The notes under the pieces: generated by a model | The model's database searches: none | Told to the model about the DNA's origin: nothing | What the model saw: only the letters and a program-made list of their open reading frames with translations | Made by a program: the position numbers and the translations under genes | Shown: one piece after another, positions 1 to 11,699 of the stretch | Layout of the letters: the number at the start of each line of letters is the position of its first letter | Numbering within the stretch: position 1 is the first letter of the stretch | NCBI GenBank assembly: GCA_964007475.1 | Contig: CAXFZM010000198.1 | Location: 24,646 to 88,645 of the forward strand | DNA: 64,000 bases | From: Hybos culiciformis | Taxonomy: Eukaryota; Arthropoda; Insecta; Diptera; Hybotidae | Direction of reading: 5' to 3'

Positions 1-186
1 GAGCCGGAGTAATGAACAAAAAACCAGCCCAAAGTCAACATTTTATGTGTTAAAGTTAGGGGGTTTGCTCACCTTATCGTTTATTTCTCCGGATCTAGAA
101 AACCGATTTACATAAAAATTGCACAGAAAGAAGCATAATTTCTAGACCTTTAATTTAAGCCAAAAACGGAGGTTCTCCGAGGTCTG

Positions 187-372
187 GAGCCGGAGTAATG
201 AACAAAAAACCAGCCCAAAGTCAACATTTTATGTGTTAAAGTTAGGGGGTTTGCTCACCTTATCGTTTATTTCTCCGGATCTAGAAAACCGATTTACATA
301 AAAATTGCACAGAAAGAAGCGTAATTTCTAGACCTTTAATTTAAGCCAAAAAAGGAGGTTCTCCGAGGTCTG
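187..372. repeat. Reference 186-bp monomer with landmarks
   Basis: This unit fixes the numbering used in all entries. Base 1 is the G of GAGCCGGAGT. Bases 18-23 are an A6 tract, bases 55-63 read GTTAGGGGG, and TCTAGA occurs at 94-99 and again at 141-146, so two XbaI sites lie 47 bp apart in most units. Bases 126-133, GAAAGAAG, are the target site used by the inserted elements. Variable positions that act as tracers include 28 (C/T), 56 (T/A), 60 and 62 (G/A), 90 (C/G), 104 (C/T), 110 (T/A), 113 (T/A), 121 (G/C/A), 122 (C/T), 134 (C/T), 137 (A/T), 143 (T/A), 160 (C/G), 167 (C/A), 175 (C/T) and 182 (G/A). Confidence 0.95.
271..300. repeat. Short dyads in the monomer (example copy)
   Basis: In the monomer, TTTCT at bases 84-88 pairs with AGAAA at 97-101, GAAAA at 98-102 pairs with TTTTC at 107-111 across a CCGA loop, and CGGAG at 167-171 pairs with CTCCG at 175-179 and also repeats at 5-9 of the next unit. 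The range given covers the first pair in the second monomer; in that unit the GAAAA/TTTTC dyad is broken by the TTAC variant. The C167A variant shortens the CGGAG stem by one pair. Whether these dyads matter in vivo is unknown. Confidence 0.7.
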
Positions 373-510
373 GAGCCGGAGTAATGAACAAAAAACCAGC
401 CCAAAGTCAACATTTTATGTGTTAAAGTTAGGGGGTTTGCTCACCTTATCGTTTATTTCTCCGGATCTAGAAAACCGATTTTCAAAAAAATTGCACAGAA
501 AGAAGCGTAA

Positions 511-3500
511 CTTCTAGACCTTTAATTTAAGCCAAAAACGGAGGTTCTCCGAGGTCTGGAGCCGGAGTAATGAACAAAAAACCAGCCCAAAGTCAACATT
601 TTATGTGTTAAAGTTAGGGGGTTTGCTCACCTTATCGTTTATTTCTCCGGATCTAGAAAACCGATTTTCATAAAAATTGCACAGAAAGAAGCGTAATTTC
701 TAGACCTTTAATTTAAGGCAAAAAAGGAGGTTTTCCGAGGTCTGGAGCCGGAGTAATGAACAAAAAACCAGCCCAAAGTCAACATTTTATGTGTTAAAGT
801 TAGGGGGTTTGCTCACCTTATCGTTTATTTCTCCGGATCTAGAAAACCGATTTTCAAAAAAATTCCACAGAAAGAAGCGTAATTTCTAGACCTTTAATTT
901 AAGCCAAAAACGGAGGTTCTCCGAGGTCTGGAGCCGGAGTAATGAACAAAAAACCAGCCCAAAGTCAACATTTTATGTGTTAAAGTTAGGGGGTTTGCTC
1001 ACCTTATCGTTTATTTCTCCGGATCTAGAAAACCGATTTTCATAAAAATTGCACAGAAAGAAGCGTAATTTCTAGACCTTTAATTTAAGCCAAAAAAGGA
1101 GGTTCTCCGAGGTCTGGAGCCGGAGTAATGAACAAAAAACCAGCCCAAAGTCAACATTTTATGTGTTAAAGTTAGGGAGTTTGCTCACCTTAGCGTTTAT
1201 TTCTCCGGATCTAGAAAACCGATTTTCAAAAAAATTGCACAGAAAGAAGCGTAATTTCTAGACCTTTAATTTAAGCCAAAAACGGAGGTTCTCCGAGATC
1301 TGGAGGCGGAGTAATGAACAAAAAACCAGCCCAAAGTCAACATTTTATGTGTTAAAGTTAGGGGGTTTGCTCACCTTATCGTTTATTTCTCCGGATCTAG
1401 AAAACCGATTTTCAAAAAAATTGCACAGAAAGAAGCGTAATTTCTAGACCTTTAATTTAAGCCAAAAACGGAGGTTCTCCGAGGTCTGGAGCCGGAGTAA
1501 TGAACAAAAAACCAGCCCAAAGTCAACATTTTATGTGTTAAAGTTAGGGGGTTTGCTCACCTTATCGTTTATTTCTCCGGATCTAGAAAACTGATTTACA
1601 TAAAAATTGCACAGAAAGAAGCGTAATTTCTAGACCTTTAATTTAAGCCAAAAAAGGAGGTTCTCCGAGGTCTGGAGCCGGAGTAATGAACAAAAAACCA
1701 GCCCAAAGTCAACATTTTATGTGTTAAAGTTAGGGGGTTTGCTCACCTTATCGTTTATTTCTCCGGATCTAGAAAACCGATTTTCAAAAAAATTGCACAG
1801 AAAGAAGCGTAATTTCTAGACCTTTAATTTAAGCCAAAAACGGAGGTTCTCCGAGGTCTGGAGCCGGAGTAATGAACAAAAAACCAGTCCAAAGTCAACA
1901 TTTTATGTGTTAAAGTTAGGGGGTTTGCTCACCTTATCGTTTATTTCTCCGGATCTAGAAAACCGATTTTCATAAAAATTGCACAGAAAGAAGCGTAATT
2001 TCTAGACCTTTAATTTAAGCCAAAAAAGGAGGTTCTCCGAGGTCTGGAGCCAGAGTAATGAACAAAAAACCAGCCCAAAGTCAACATTTTATGTGTTAAA
2101 GTTAGGGGGTTTGCTCACCTTATCGTTTATTTCTCGGGATCTAGAAAACCGATTTTCATAAAAATTGCACAGAAAGAAGTGTAATTTCTAGACCTTTAAT
2201 TTAAGCCAAAAAAGGAGGTTCTCCGAGGTCTGGAGCCGGAGTAATGAACAAAAAACCAGCCCAAAGTCAACATTTTATGTGTTAAAGTTAGGGGGTTTGC
2301 TCACCTTATCGTTTATTTCTCCGGATCTAGAAAACCGATTTACATAAAAATTGTACAGAAAGAAGCGTTATTTCTAGACCTTTAATTTAAGCCAAAAAAG
2401 GAGGTTCTCCGAGGTCTGGAGCCGGAGTAATGAACAAAAAACCAGCCCAAAGTCAACATTTTATGTGTTAAAGTTAGAGAGTTTGCTCACCTTATCGTTT
2501 ATTTCTCCGGATCTAGAAAACCGATTTTCAAAAAAATTACACAGAAAGAAGCGTAATTTCTAGACCTTTAATTTAAGCCAAAAACGGAGGTTCTCCGAGG
2601 TCTGGAGCCGGAGTAATGAACAAAAAACCAGCCCAAAGTCAACATTTTATGTGTTAAAGTTAGGGGGTTTGCTCACCTTATCGTTTATTTCTCCGGATCT
2701 AGAAATCCGATTTTCATAAAAATTGCACAGAAAGAAGTGTAATTTCTAGACCTTTAATTTAAGCCAAAAAAGGAGGTTCTCCGAGGTCTGGAGCCGGAGT
2801 AATGAACAAAAAACCAGCCCAAAGTCAACATTTTATGTGTTAAAGTTAGGGGGTTTGCTCACCTTATCGTTTATTTCTCCGGATCTAGAAAACCGATTTT
2901 CATAAAAATTGCACAGAAAGAAGCGTAATTTCTAGACCTTTAATTTAAGCCAAAAAAGGAGGTTCTCCGAGGTCTGGAGCCGGAGTAATGAACAAAAAAC
3001 CAGCCCAAAGTCAACATTTTATGTGTTAAAGTTAGGGGGTTTGCTCACCTTATCGTTTATTTCTCCGGATCTAGAAAACCGATTTTCAAAAAAATTGCAC
3101 AGAAAGAAGCGTAATTTCTAGACCTTTAATTTAAGCCAAAAACGGAGGTTCTCCGAGGTCTGGAGCCGGAGTAATGAACAAAAAACCAGCCCAAAGTCAA
3201 CATTTTATGTGTTAAAGTTAGGGGGTTTGCTCACCTTATCGTTTATTTCTCCGGATCTAGAAAACCGATTTTCATAAAAATTGCACAGAAAGAAGCGTAA
3301 TTTCTAGACCTTTAATTTAAGCCAAAAAAGGAGGTTCTCCGAGGTCTGGAGCCGGAGTAATGAACAAAAAACCAGCCCAAAGTCAACATTTTATGTGTTA
3401 AAGTTAGGGGGTTTGCTCACCTTATCGTTTATTTCTCCGGATCTAGAAAACCGATTTTCAAAAAAATTGCACAGAAAGAAGCGTAATTTCTAGACCTTTA

Positions 3501-4230
3501 ATTTAAGCCAAAAACGGAGGTTCTCCGAGGTCTGGAGCCGGAGTAATGAACAAAAAACCAGCCCAAAGTCAACATTTTATGTGTTAAAGTTAGGGGGTTT
3601 GCTCACCTTATCGTTTATTTCTCCGGATCTAGAAAACCGATTTTCATAAAAATTGCACAGAAAGAAGCGTAATTTCTAGACCTTTAATTTAAGCCAAAAA
3701 AGGAGGTTCTCCGAGGTCTGGAGCCGGAGTAATGAACAAAAAACCAGCCCAAAGTCAACATTTTATGTGTTAAAGTTAGGGGGTTTGCTCACCTTATCGT
3801 TTATTTCTCCGGATCTAGAAAACCGATTTACATAAAAATTGCACAGAAAGAAGCGTTATTTCTAGACCTTTAATTTAAGCCAAAAACGGAGGTTCTCCGA
3901 GGTCTGGAGCCGGAGTAATGAACAAAAAACCAGCCCAAAGTCAACATTTTATGTGTTAAAGTTAGGGGGTTTGCTCACCTTATCGTTTATTTCTCCGGAT
4001 CTAGAAAACCGATTTACATAAAAATTGCACAGAAAGAAGCGTAATTTCTAGACCTTTAATTTAAGCCAAAAAAGGAGGTTCTCCGAGGTCTGGAGCCGGA
4101 GTAATGAACAAAAAACCAGCCCAAAGTCAACATTTTATGTGTTAAAGTTAGGGGGTTTGCTCACCTTATCGTTTATTTCTCCGGATCTAGAAAACCGATT
4201 TTCAAAAAAATTGCACAGAAAGAAGCGTAA
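511..4230. repeat. 20-monomer (3,720-bp) higher-order period, left side
   Basis: A rare T-to-C change (GTAACTTC in place of GTAATTTC) occurs at 511 and again exactly 3,720 bp later at 4231. The C160G/C175T monomer follows the same spacing (718 and 4438), as do neighbouring ordered variants from about 373 to 1300. The correspondence then slips by one monomer, since the C104T unit at about 1592 has its counterpart only 19 monomers later near 5127. Confidence 0.85.
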
Positions 4231-7200
4231 CTTCTAGACCTTTAATTTAAGCCAAAAACGGAGGTTCTCCGAGGTCTGGAGCCGGAGTAATGAACAAAAA
4301 ACCAGCCCAAAGTCAACATTTTATGTGTTAAAGTTAGGGGGTTTGCTCACCTTATCGTTTATTTCTCCGGATCTAGAAAACCGATTTTCATAAAAATTGC
4401 ACAGAAAGAAGCGTAATTTCTAGACCTTTAATTTAAGGCAAAAAAGGAGGTTTTCCGAGGTCTGGAGCCGGAGTAATGAACAAAAACCAGCCCAAAGTCA
4501 ACATTTTATGTGTTAAAGTTAGGGGGTTTGCTCACCTTATCGTTTATTTCTCCGGATCTAGAAAACCGATTTTCAAAAAAATTCCACAGAAAGAAGCGTA
4601 ATTTCTAGACCTTTAATTTAAGCCAAAAACGGAGGTTCTCCGAGGTCTGGAGCCGGAGTAATGAACAAAAAACCAGCCCAAAGTCAACATTTTATGTGTT
4701 AAAGTTAGGGGGTTTGCTCACCTTATCGTTTATTTCTCCGGATCTAGAAAACCGATTTTCATAAAAATTGCACAGAAAGAAGCGTAATTTCTAGACCTTT
4801 AATTTAAGCCAAAAAAGGAGGTTCTCCGAGGTCTGGAGCCGGAGTAATGAACAAAAAACCAGCCCAAAGTCAACATTTTATGTGTTAAAGTTAGGGAGTT
4901 TGCTCACCTTATCGTTTATTTCTCCGGATCTAGAAAACCGATTTTCAAAAAAATTGCACAGAAAGAAGCGTAATTTCTAGACCTTTAATTTAAGCCAAAA
5001 ACGGAGGTTCTCCGAGGTCTGGAGCCGGAGTAATGAACAAAAAACCAGCCCAAAGTCAACATTTTATGTGTTAAAGTTAGGGGGTTTGCTCACCTTATCG
5101 TTTATTTCCTCCGGATCTAGAAAACTGATTTACATAAAAATTGCACAGAAAGAAGCGTAATTTCTAGACCTTTAATTTAAGCCAAAAAAGGAGGTTCTCC
5201 GAGATCTGGAGCCGGAGTAATGAACAAAAAACCAGCCCAAAGTCAACATTTTATGTGTTAAAGTTAGGGGGTTTGCTCACCTTATCGTTTATTTCTCCGG
5301 ATCTAGAAAACCGATTTTCAAAAAAATTCCACAGAAAGAAGCGTAATTTCTAGACCTTTAATTTAAGCCAAAAACAGAGGTTCTCCGAGGTCTGGAGCCG
5401 GAGTAATGAACAAAAAACCAGCCCAAAGTCAACATTTTATGTGTTAAAGTTAGGGGGTTTGCTCACCTTATCGTTTATTTCTCCGGATCTAGAAAACCGA
5501 TTTTCAAAAAAATTCCACAGAAAGAAGCGTAATTTCTAGACCTTTAATTTAAGCCAAAAACGGAGGTTCTCCGAGGTCTGGAGCCGGAGTAATGAACAAA
5601 AAACCAGCCCAAAGTCAACATTTTATGTGTTAAAGTTAGGGGGTTTGCTCACCTTATCGTTTATTTCTCCGGATCTAGAAAACCGATTTTCAAAAAAATT
5701 CCACAGAAAGAAGCGTAATTTCTAGACCTTTAATTTAAGCCAAAAAAGGAGGTTCTCCGAGGTCTGGAGCCGGAGTAATGAACAAAAAACCAGCCCAAAG
5801 TCAACATTTTATGTGTTAAAGTTAGGGGGTTTGCTCACCTTATCGTTTATTTCTCCGGATCTAGAAAACCGATTTACATAAAAATTGCACAGAAAGAAGC
5901 GTTATTTCTAGACCTTTAATTTAAGCCAAAAACGGAGGTTCTCCGAGGTCTGGAGCCGGAGTAATGAACAAAAAACCAGCCCAAAGTCAACATTTTATGT
6001 GTTAAAGTTAGGGGGTTTGCTCACCTTATCGTTTATTTCTCCGGATCTAGAAAACCGATTTACATAAAAATTGCACAGAAAGAAGCGTAATTTCTAGACC
6101 TTTAATTTAAGCCAAAAAAGGAGGTTCTCCGAGGTCTGGAGCCGGAGTAATGAACAAAAAACCAGCCCAAAGTCAACATTTTATGTGTTAAAGTTAGGGG
6201 GTTTGCTCACCTTATCGTTTATTTCTCCGGATCTAGAAAACCGATTTTCAAAAAAATTGCACAGAAAGAAGCGTAACTTCTAGACCTTTAATTTAAGCCA
6301 AAAACGGAGGTTCTCCGAGGTCTGGAGCCGGAGTAATGAACAAAAAACCAGCCCAAAGTCAACATTTTATGTGTTAAAGTTAGGGGGTTTGCTCACCTTA
6401 TCGTTTATTTCTCCGGATCTAGAAAACCGATTTTCATAAAAATTGCACAGAAAGAAGCGTAATTTCTAGACCTTTAATTTAAGGCAAAAAAGGAGGTTTT
6501 CCGAGGTCTGGAGCCGGAGTAATGAACAAAAAACCAGCCCAAAGTCAACATTTTATGTGTTAAAGTTAGGGGGTTTGCTCACCTTATCGTTTATTTCTCC
6601 GGATCTAGAAAACCGATTTTCAAAAAAATTCCACAGAAAGAAGCGTAATTTCTAGACCTTTAATTTAAGCCAAAAACGGAGGTTCTCCGAGGTCTGGAGC
6701 CGGAGTAATGAACAAAAAACCAGCCCAAAGTCAACATTTTATGTGTTAAAGTTAGGGGGTTTGCTCACCTTATCGTTTATTTCTCCGGATCTAGAAAACC
6801 GATTTTCATAAAAATTGCACAGAAAGAAGCGTAATTTCTAGACCTTTAATTTAAGCCAAAAAAGGAGGTTCTCCGAGGTCTGGAGCCGGAGTAATGAACA
6901 AAAAACCAGCCCAAAGTCAACATTTTATGTGTTAAAGTTAGGGAGTTTGCTCTCCTTATCGTTTATTTCTCCGGATCTAGAAAACCGATTTTCAAAAAAA
7001 TTGCACAGAAAGAAGCGTAATTTCTAGACCTTTAATTTAAGCCAAAAACGGAGGTTCTCCGAGGTCTGGAGCCGGAGTAATGAACAAAAAACCAGCCCAA
7101 AGTCAACATTTTATGTGTTAAAGTTAGGGGGTTTGCTCACCTTATCGTTTATTTCTCCGGATCTAGAAAACTGATTTACATAAAAATTGCACAGAAAGAA

Positions 7201-7812
7201 GCGTAATTTCTAGACCTTTAATTTAAGCCAAAAAAGGAGGTTCTCCGAGATCTGGAGCCGGAGTAATGAACAAAAAACCAGCCCAAAGTCAACATTTTAT
7301 GTGTTAAAGTTAGGGGGTTTGCTCACCTTATCGTTTATTTCTCCGGATCTAGAAACCGATTTTCAAAAAAATTCCACAGAAAGAAGCGTAATTTCTAGAC
7401 CTTTAATTTAAGCCAAAAACGGAGGTTCTCCGAGGTCTGGAGCCGGAGTAATGAACAAAAAACCAGCCCAAAGTCAACATTTTATGTGTTAAAGTTAGGG
7501 GGTTTGCTCACCTTATCGTTTATTTCTCCGGATCTAGAAAACCGATTTTCAAAAAAATTGCACAGAAAGAAGCGTAATTTCTAGACCTTTAATTTAAGCC
7601 AAAAACGGAGGTTCTCCGAGGTCTGGAGCCGGAGTAATGAACAAAAAACCAGCCCAAAGTCAACATTTTATGTGTTAAAGTTAGGGGGTTTGCTCACCTT
7701 ATCGTTTATTTCTCCGGATCTAGAAAACTGATTTACATAAAAATTGAACAGAAAGAAGCGTAATTTCTAGACCTTTAATTTAAGCCAAAAAAGGAGGTTC
7801 TCCGAGATCTGG
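3721..7812. repeat. 11-monomer (2,046-bp) tandem duplication
   Basis: The monomers from 3721 recur from 5767 at an offset of 2,046 bp. The rare C variant at 4231 recurs at 6277, and the C160G monomer at 4438 recurs at 6484. A one-base loss near 4486 and a one-base gain near 5108 are private to the first copy. The match covers about ten units and fades before 7.7 kb, where the second copy has a C104T unit and the first does not. Confidence 0.83.
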
Positions 7813-10800
7813 AGCCGGAGTAATGAACAAAAAACCAGCCCAAAGTCAACATTTTATGTGTTAAAGTTAGGGGGTTTGCTCACCTTATCGTTTATTTCTC
7901 CGGATCTAGAAAACCGATTTTCAAAAAAATTGCACAGAAAGAAGCGTAATTTCTAGACCTTTAATTTAAGCCAAAAACGGAGGTTCTCCGAGGTCTGGAG
8001 CCGGAGTAATGAACAAAAAACCAGCCCAAAGTCAACATTTTATGTGTTAAAGTTAGGGGGTTTGCTCACCTTATCGTTTATTTCTCCGGATCTAGAAAAC
8101 CGATTTTCATAAAAATTGCTCAGAAAGAAGCGTAATTTCTAGACCTTTAATTTAAGCCAAAAAAGGAGGTTCTCCGAGGTCTGGAGCCGGAGTAATGAAC
8201 AAAAAACCAGCCCAAAGTCAACATTTTATGTGTTAAAGTTAGGGGGTTTGCTCACCTTATCGTTTATTTCTCCGGATCTAGAAAACCGATTTACATAAAA
8301 ATTGCACAGAAAGAAGCGTTATTTCTAGACCTTTAATTTAAGCCAAAAAAGGAGGTTCTCCGAGGTCTGGAGCCGGAGTAATGAACAAAAAACCAGCCCA
8401 AAGTCAACATTTTATGTGTTAAAGTTAGAGAGTTTGCTCACCTTATCGTTTATTTCTCCGGATCTAGAAAACCGATTTTCAAAAAAATTACACAGAAAGA
8501 AGCGTAATTTCTAGACCTTTAATTTAAGCCAAAAACGGAGGTTCTCCGAGGTCTGGAGCCGGAGTAATGAACAAAAAACCAGCCCAAAGTCAACATTTTA
8601 TGTGTTAAAGTTAGGGGGTTTGCTCACCTTATCGTTTATTTCTCCGGATCTAGAAAACCGATTTTCATAAAAATTGCACAGAAAGAAGTGTAATTTCTAG
8701 ACCTTTAATTTAAGCCAAAAAAGGAGGTTCTCCGAGGTCTGGAGCCGGAGTAATGAACAAAAAACCAGCCCAAAGTCAACATTTTATGTGTTAAAGTTAG
8801 GGGGTTTGCTCACCTTATCGTTTATTTCTCCGGATCTAGAAAACCGATTTTCATAAAAATTGCACAGAAAGAAGCGTAATTTCTAGACCTTTAATTTAAG
8901 CCAAAAAAGGAGGTTCTCCGAGGTCTGGAGCCGGAGTAATGAACAAAAAACCAGCCCAAAGTCAACATTTTATGTGTTAAAGTTAGGGGGTTTGCTCACC
9001 TTATCGTTTATTTCTCCGGATCTAGAAAACCGATTTTCAAAAAAATTGCACAGAAAGAAGCGTAATTTCTAGACCTTTAATTTAAGCCAAAAACGGAGGT
9101 TCTCCGAGGTCTGGAGCCGGAGTAATGAACAAAAAACCAGCCCAAAGTCAACATTTTATGTGTTAAAGTTAGGGGGTTTGCTCACCTTATCGTTTATTTC
9201 TCCGGATCTAGAAAACCGATTTTCATAAAAATTGCACAGAAAGAAGCGTAATTTCTAGACCTTTAATTTAAGCCAAAAAAGGAGGTTCTCCGAGGTCTGG
9301 AGCCGGAGTAATGAACAAAAAACCAGCCCAAAGTCAACATTTTATGTGTTAAAGTTAGGGGGTTTGCTCACCTTATCGTTTATTTCTCCGGATCTAGAAA
9401 ACCGATTTTCAAAAAAATTGCACAGAAAGAAGCGTAATTTCTAGACCTTTAATTTAAGCCAAAAACGGAGGTTCTCCGAGGTCTGGAGCCGGAGTAATGA
9501 ACAAAAAACCAGCCCAAAGTCAACATTTTATGTGTTAAAGTTAGGGGGTTTGCTCACCTTATCGTTTATTTCTCCGGATCTAGAAAACCGATTTTCATAA
9601 AAATTGCACAGAAAGAAGCGTAATTTCTAGACCTTTAATTTAAGCCAAAAAAGGAGGTTCTCCGAGGTCTGGAGCCGGAGTAATGAACAAAAAACCAGCC
9701 CAAAGTCAACATTTTATGTGTTAAAGTTAGGGGGTTTGCTCACCTTATCGTTTATTTCTCCGGATCTAGAAAACCGATTTACATAAAAATTGCACAGAAA
9801 GAAGCGTTATTTCTAGACCTTTAATTTAAGCCAAAAACGGAGGTTCTCCGAGGTCTGGAGCCGGAGTAATGAACAAAAAACCAGCCCAAAGTCAACATTT
9901 TATGTGTTAAAGTTAGGGGGTTTGCTCACCTTATCGTTTATTTCTCCGGATCTAGAAAACCGATTTACATAAAAATTGCACAGAAAGAAGCGTAATTTCT
10001 AGACCTTTAATTTAAGCCAAAAAAGGAGGTTCTCCGAGGTCTGGAGCCGGAGTAATGAACAAAAAACCAGCCCAAAGTCAACATTTTATGTGTTAAAGTT
10101 AGGGGGTTTGCTCACCTTATCGTTTATTTCTCCGGATCTAGAAAACCGATTTTCAAAAAAATTGCACAGAAAGAAGCGTAATTTCTAGACCTTTAATTTA
10201 AGCCAAAAACGGAGGTTCTCCGAGGTCTGGAGCCGGAGTAATGAACAAAAAACCAGCCCAAAGTCAACATTTTATGTGTTAAAGTTAGGGGGGTTTGCTC
10301 ACCTTATCGTTTATTTCTCCGGATCTAGAAAACCGATTTTCATAAAAATTGCACAGAAAGAAGCGTAATTTCTAGACCTTTAATTTAAGGCAAAAAAGGA
10401 GGTTTTCCGACTTCTGGAGCCGGAGTAATGAACAAAAAACCAGCCCAAAGTCAACATTTTATGTGTTAAAGTTAGGGGGTTTGCTCACCTTATCGTTTAT
10501 TTCTCCGGATCTAGAAAACCGATTTTCAAAAAAATTCCACAGAAAGAAGCGTAATTTCTAGACCTTTAATTTAAGCCAAAAACGGAGGTTCTCCGAGGTC
10601 TGGAGCCGGAGTAATGAACAAAAAACCAGCCCAAAGTCAACATTTTATGTGTTAAAGTTAGGGGGTTTGCTCACCTTATCGTTTATTTCTCCGGATCTAG
10701 AAAACCGATTTTCATAAAAATTGCACAGAAAGAAGCGTAATTTCTAGACCTTTAATTTAAGCCAAAAAAGGAGGTTCTCCGAGGTCTGGAGCCGGAGTAA

Positions 10801-11539
10801 TGAACAAAAAACCAGCCCAAAGTCAACATTTTATGTGTTAAAGTTAGGGAGTTTGCTCACCTTATCGTTTATTTCTCCGGATCTAGAAAACCGATTTTCA
10901 AAAAAATTGCACAGAAAGAAGCGTAATTTCTAGACCTTTAATTTAAGCCAAAAACGGAGGTTCTCCGAGGTCTGGAGCCGGAGTAATGAACAAAAAACCA
11001 GCCCAAAGTCAACATTTTATGTGTTAAAGTTAGGGGGTTTGCTCACCTTATCGTTTATTTCTCCGGATCTAGAGAACTGATTTACATAAAAATTGCACAG
11101 AAAGAAGCGTAATTTCTAGACCTTTAATTTAAGCCAAAAACGGAGGTTCTCCGAGGTCTGGAGCCGGAGTAATGAACAAAAAACCAGCCCAAAGTCAACA
11201 TTTTATGTGTTAAAGTTAGGGGGTTTGCTCACCTTATCGTTTATTTCTCCGGATCTAGAAAACCGATTTTCAAAAAAATTGCACAGAAAGAAGCGTAATT
11301 TCTAGACCTTTAATTTAAGCCAAAAACGGAGGTTCTCCGAGGTCTGGAGCCGGAGTAATGAACAAAAAACCAGCCCAAAGTCAACATTTTATGTGTTAAA
11401 GTTAGGGGGTTTGCTCACCTTATCGTTTATTTCTCCGGATCTAGAAAACTGATTTACATAAAAATTGCACAGAAAGAAGCGTAATTTCTAGACCTTTAAT
11501 TTAAGCCAAAAAAGGAGGTTCTCCGAGATCTGGAGCCGG

Positions 11540-11690
11540 AGTAATGAACAAAAAACCAGCCCAAAGTCAACATTTTATGTGTTAAAAGTCAACATTTTAT
11601 GTGTTAAAGTTAGGGGGTTTGCCCAAAGTCAACATTTTATGTGTTAAAGTTAGGGGGTTTGCTCACCTTATCGTTTATTTCTCCGGATCT
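11540..11690. repeat. Malformed monomer with nested partial duplications (+62 bp)
   Basis: Within one monomer the stretch AAAGTCAACATTTTATGTGTT occurs three times. A 22-bp piece is repeated first, followed by a 40-bp piece running from CCC to GGGTTTG, together adding exactly 62 bp and breaking the 186-bp phase. No other monomer in the window is affected like this. The structure fits replication slippage or template switching inside a single unit; an assembly artefact is the alternative. Confidence 0.9.
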
Positions 11691-11699
11691 AGAAAACCG

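Noticed and set aside
187..372. Telomeric DNA from the TTAGGG in each monomer
   Set aside because: The hexamer occurs once per 186 bp inside GTTAGGGGG and is not in tandem, and the GAGAG variants lose it freely.
187..372. Polyadenylation signal AATAAA on the minus strand of each monomer
   Set aside because: A single hexamer per AT-rich unit, on the reverse of GTTTATTTCTCC, with no associated gene; expected by chance and then multiplied by the repeat.
360..420. Bacterial ribosome binding site (AAGGAGG) in A167 monomers
   Set aside because: The next ATG is more than 20 bases away and opens no sizeable frame; C167 monomers lack the motif. The context is a eukaryotic satellite.
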